DNA of 64,000 bases from Paenibacillus thiaminolyticus. GTDB lineage: Bacteria > Bacillota > Bacilli > Paenibacillales > Paenibacillaceae. Where the stretch lies: the NCBI RefSeq assembly GCF_007066085.1, contig NZ_CP041405.1, forward strand, positions 2,666,001 to 2,730,000. Reading direction: 5' to 3'. Of this stretch, positions 61,165-64,000 are shown in pieces (position 1 is the first letter of the stretch; the number at the start of each line of letters is the position of its first letter). Below the pieces are notes generated by a model that did no database searches, was not told the DNA's origin, and saw only the letters and a program-made list of their open reading frames with translations. The translations under genes were made by a program, and so were the position numbers.

Positions 61165-63138
61165 ATGCTGCTTCAAGTGAACGGCATGAGCAAGAGTTAC
61201 GGGATAACTCCCGTATTGTCGAATATTACGCTGCAGATTCTGGAGCGCGAGCGGATTGGGCTGGTCGGCGTCAACGGGGCCGGCAAATCGACGCTCCTGC
61301 AGCTCATCGCCGGAGAGATGTCCCCGGACAACGGGACCATTTATAAAGCCAAAGAAACGCGGATCGGTTACCTGGCCCAGAACAGCGGACTGCAATCGAA
61401 CCGCTCCATCTGGGACGAGATGATGCTCGTATTCGCCCCATTAGTGGAAGCGGAACAAGAGCTGCGGCAGCTCGAACATGAGATTGCGGACCCGGAGACC
61501 GCCGCCGACTCCGCCCGCCATGAAGCGGTGATGCGCAGATACGCCGAGCGCTCGGAATGGTTCCGCATGCAGGGCGGGTACGAGATGGAGACGCGGGTGC
61601 GGAGCATTCTTCACGGGATGGGCTTCAGCCAGATGGATCCGGGCACGCCCATCCATACGCTAAGCGGCGGCCAGAAGACCCGGCTGGCCTTGGCCCGCAT
61701 TCTGCTGCAGCAGCCCGATCTGCTGCTGCTGGACGAGCCGACGAACCATCTGGACATCCATACGCTGACCTGGCTCGAGAATTATCTCCGTTCCTATCCG
61801 GGAGCGGTGCTGGTCGTGTCTCACGACCGTTATTTCCTCGATGCGATGGTCACCACCATTATCGAGATCGAACGCCATCAGGCGAAGCGCTACACCGGCA
61901 ATTATACGAAGTATATGGAACTAAAAGCGGCCGAGTACGAGCAGCAGATGAAGCTGTATGAGAAGCAGCAGGACGACATCGCCCGGCTGGAGGATTTCGT
62001 CCAGCGCAACCTCGTGCGCGCTTCGACGACGAAGCGGGCGCAGAGCCGGCGCAAGACATTGGAGAAGATGGAGCGGCTGGACAAACCGGCCGGCGAGCTG
62101 AAGAAGGCGCATTTCCGCTTCGAGACGACGAGGCAGAGCGGCAAGGATGTGCTGCATGTGCAGCAGCTCTCCGCGGGCTATGACGGCGCCGATCCATTGT
62201 TCCGCCATGCGGAATTCGATCTGAAGCGCGGCGAGATGGTCGCCCTTATCGGTCCGAATGGAATCGGCAAGTCGACCTTGCTGAAGGTGCTGATCGGCAA
62301 GCATCCCCATCGCGACGGAAGCTGCCGCTGGGGTACCAATGTCTCGATCGGCTACTATGATCAAGAACAATCGACGCTGAATCCGAACCATACGGTGCTC
62401 GAAGAAGTGTGGAGCGCCTATCCTCATCTGGAGGAGGTACGGATACGGACCGTATTGGGGAACTTCCTGTTCAGCGGAGATGATGTGACGAAGAAGGTCG
62501 CTTCCCTGAGCGGCGGGGAAAAAGCGCGCGTCGCCCTAGCCAAGCTGATGCTGCAGCAGGCGAACGTGCTGATTCTCGACGAGCCGACCAACCACCTCGA
62601 TCTGTTCAGCAAGGAAGTGCTGGAATCGGCGCTGTACGACTATGAAGGCACGCTGCTGTTCATTTCCCATGACCGCTACTTCCTGAACAAGATGGCGGAG
62701 CGCATCATCGAGCTGGATGCGGACGGAACGCACCTGTATCTCGGCAATTATGACGACTATATGACCAAAAAGCAGGAGCTTGCCGAAGACGAAGCGATTC
62801 GCGCCTCGCTCCAGCCGGCGGCGCCAAGCAAGCCGGCCGCGTTCCAGGGCAGCCCCGCGGCGGACTGTGCGGCCGATGCGGGCTTGAGCGCGGCGGAGGC
62901 CTATGAGGCCGACAAGCAGGCCAAGCGCGAGGAGCGCGCGCGCCAGCGGAAGCTGGAGCAATTGGAGACGCAGATTGCCGCCCTGGAAGCGAGGATCGCG
63001 GAGCGCGAGCTGGAGCTTGCCGAGCCGGACGTCTATAACGATTATGTCCGCATTCAAGCGATTCAGGCGCAGCTCGATGAAGACAAGGAAGCGTTGAACG
63101 CGGTATACGCCGAATGGGAGCAGCTGATGGAAGCCTAG
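61165..63138 (+). CDS. ABC-F ATPase, YdiF-like
   Basis: A 657-residue soluble protein with two ABC cassettes and no membrane part. Cassette 1: Walker A VGVNGAGKSTLLQ (residues 35-47), signature LSGGQKTRLALAR, Walker B LLLLDEPTNHLD. Cassette 2: LIGPNGIGKSTLLK, LSGGEKARVALAK, LILDEPTNHLD. The linker between them is rich in charged residues (FVQRNLVRASTTKRAQSR), and a C-terminal coiled coil follows an Ala-rich spacer. ABC-F proteins act on the ribosome E site. The Ala-rich spacer (SLQPAAPSKPAAFQGSPAA) is an unusual addition. Antibiotic resistance cannot be inferred. Confidence 0.93.
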   Translation: MLLQVNGMSKSYGITPVLSNITLQILERERIGLVGVNGAGKSTLLQLIAGEMSPDNGTIYKAKETRIGYLAQNSGLQSNRSIWDEMMLVFAPLVEAEQELRQLEHEIADPETAADSARHEAVMRRYAERSEWFRMQGGYEMETRVRSILHGMGFSQMDPGTPIHTLSGGQKTRLALARILLQQPDLLLLDEPTNHLDIHTLTWLENYLRSYPGAVLVVSHDRYFLDAMVTTIIEIERHQAKRYTGNYTKYMELKAAEYEQQMKLYEKQQDDIARLEDFVQRNLVRASTTKRAQSRRKTLEKMERLDKPAGELKKAHFRFETTRQSGKDVLHVQQLSAGYDGADPLFRHAEFDLKRGEMVALIGPNGIGKSTLLKVLIGKHPHRDGSCRWGTNVSIGYYDQEQSTLNPNHTVLEEVWSAYPHLEEVRIRTVLGNFLFSGDDVTKKVASLSGGEKARVALAKLMLQQANVLILDEPTNHLDLFSKEVLESALYDYEGTLLFISHDRYFLNKMAERIIELDADGTHLYLGNYDDYMTKKQELAEDEAIRASLQPAAPSKPAAFQGSPAADCAADAGLSAAEAYEADKQAKREERARQRKLEQLETQIAALEARIAERELELAEPDVYNDYVRIQAIQAQLDEDKEALNAVYAEWEQLMEA

Positions 63139-63190
63139 CAAGCCGTGAAGAAGAGGCACGCTCGCATGCATGCCGCCCTATCATAAGAAC

Positions 63191-63235
63191 AAGGGGCCGC
63201 CCCGAGGTCTGTTCGGACCCTGAGGGCGGCCCCTT
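63191..63235. terminator. Strong hairpin between convergent genes
   Basis: AAGGGGCCGCCC and GGGCGGCCCCTT form a 12-bp perfect stem with an inner GGTC/GACC stem. Probably bidirectional; no T-tract. Confidence 0.6.
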
Positions 63236-63274
63236 GCCATAAGACGGCAGGCACGTCCACGATGCCGCTGCCTC

Positions 63275-63751
63275 CTAGACGATCGGCATCACCCGCCCGC
63301 CCGTCATGACGATCAGCTCCTGCGGCGTGAGCGGCAAGACGGCGTGCGGATGTCCCGCCGCAGCCCAAATTTCCGCATACCTAAGCAGATCTTCATCGAT
63401 CAGCGTTACCATCGGCTCCTTATGCCCGATTGGCGGAATGCCTCCGATGACGAATCCCGTATGCTCACGCACAAAATCTGCGTCGGCTTTGCCCAGCTTC
63501 TCGCCGATCTCCTGCCCAATCCGCTTCTCGTTAATGCGGTTGGTTCCGCTTGCGACCACCAACAGCGGCTTCTCCGACTGCTTCATCCGGAAGATGATGG
63601 ACTTCGCGATCTGAGCGACCTCGCATCCGATCGCCTCTGCCGCTTCCTGGGCCGTGCGCGCGCTGTCCGGAAGGACGACGACCCGATTGGCGAAGCCAAG
63701 CTCCTCCAATTTGTCCTGCACCGCTTGCACTCGATCATTCATTTTTTCCAT
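63275..63751 (-). CDS. YbaK/ProX-family aminoacyl-tRNA editing protein
   Basis: A 158-residue YbaK/EbsC-like domain that hydrolyses mischarged tRNAs such as Cys-tRNAPro or Ala-tRNAPro. Landmarks are AIGCEVAQIAKSIIFRMK with the catalytic Lys, LLVVASGTNRINEKRI, VIGGIPPIGHKEPMVTLID and AAGHPHAVLPLTPQEL. ATG 63751 is behind AGGAGGAAATCATCATA; an upstream in-frame start includes the ribosome site and is unlikely. Confidence 0.9.
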   Translation of the reverse strand: MEKMNDRVQAVQDKLEELGFANRVVVLPDSARTAQEAAEAIGCEVAQIAKSIIFRMKQSEKPLLVVASGTNRINEKRIGQEIGEKLGKADADFVREHTGFVIGGIPPIGHKEPMVTLIDEDLLRYAEIWAAAGHPHAVLPLTPQELIVMTGGRVMPIV

Positions 63752-64000
63752 TATGATGATTTCCTCCTGCCTCGAATCCAATCCACTGCTGAAATCAATA
63801 GCGCGTTATTCCTCGATCATCTTTATCCTGCAGGCTGCGGCGGCTGCCCGTTTTCATGTCATGAACCCCGGGATTCACCACGCACTTGTAAATCACAAGT
63901 TATACACAGATCGCGACAGGGCGAGAGGCTGCTGATTCCATGCTTCATGTTCATTTTTCGCTGTCATACCAATGGTTTTCGTGAAACCCCCAACATTATC
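63752..64000. other. Right-hand end of window
   Basis: No coding region can be supported in these 249 bases; the start of a neighbouring gene may lie beyond the edge. Confidence 0.5.

Noticed and set aside
61165..63138. ABC-F gene as an antibiotic-resistance determinant
   Set aside because: Domain layout is that of housekeeping YdiF-like proteins; sequence alone gives no evidence of resistance.

Overview
The window comes from a spore-forming Firmicute of the Paenibacillaceae, most likely Paenibacillus. The support is moderate GC, strong AGGAGG ribosome sites with frequent GTG/TTG starts, a CIRCE-controlled groESL, an M-box before mgtE, and an IolR/IolJ pair of Bacillus type. The genus is an inference; there is no rRNA here.

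Region by region. 1-6 kb: the 5' part of a YghZ-like aldo/keto reductase, a 34-residue ORF, and a decayed inositol locus (iolR, wrecked iolA, intact iolJ), then a serine hydrolase and a small P-loop kinase. 6-8.4 kb: a lipoprotein and a secreted C39-like cysteine peptidase, with two copies of a ~100 bp terminator-bearing repeat. 8.4-24.9 kb: a nearly complete ethanolamine utilization (eut) microcompartment locus, all on the minus strand. In transcription order it has a cobalamin-riboswitch/ANTAR small RNA, then eutG, eutS-eutP-eutV-eutW, and eutA-B-C-L-(BMC protein with a histone-like tail)-E-M-T-pduL-(TIGR02536-like)-eutN-pduT-like-eutH. A divergent bluB, making the lower ligand of B12, follows. 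26-35 kb: ppaC, repeat-rich spacers, and a minus-strand operon of FAD oxidoreductase, transporter, HyuA-type hydantoinase, HExxH protein and RpiR regulator. 35-47 kb: a polytopic membrane protein, an amidase, a MazEF pair, a POT peptide transporter, a chemoreceptor, a ComEC-like lipoprotein, a GH18 enzyme, and a dead IS3 element beside a broken SDR gene. 47-51.2 kb: a degraded phage-derived island (odd tRNA, hicAB, ArpU-like gene, S24 repressor remnant, integrase remnant). 51-64 kb: core genes groEL/ES, tatC/tatA, mogA, a 5-FTHF cyclo-ligase, two RodA/FtsW proteins, M-box-mgtE, an ABC-F protein and a YbaK protein.

The eut locus works as one system. EutW/EutV sense ethanolamine. EutV~P binds paired hexaloop hairpins in the leaders of eutG, eutS and eutA and blocks their terminators. 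The small RNA carries the same paired hairpins behind an adenosylcobalamin riboswitch, so it should hold EutV when B12 is short. EutABC with EutT makes and maintains the lyase and its cofactor. EutE, PduL and EutG process acetaldehyde inside a shell of EutS/L/M/N, the PduT-like protein and the tailed BMC protein; EutH imports substrate. No CRISPR array and no rRNA were seen.
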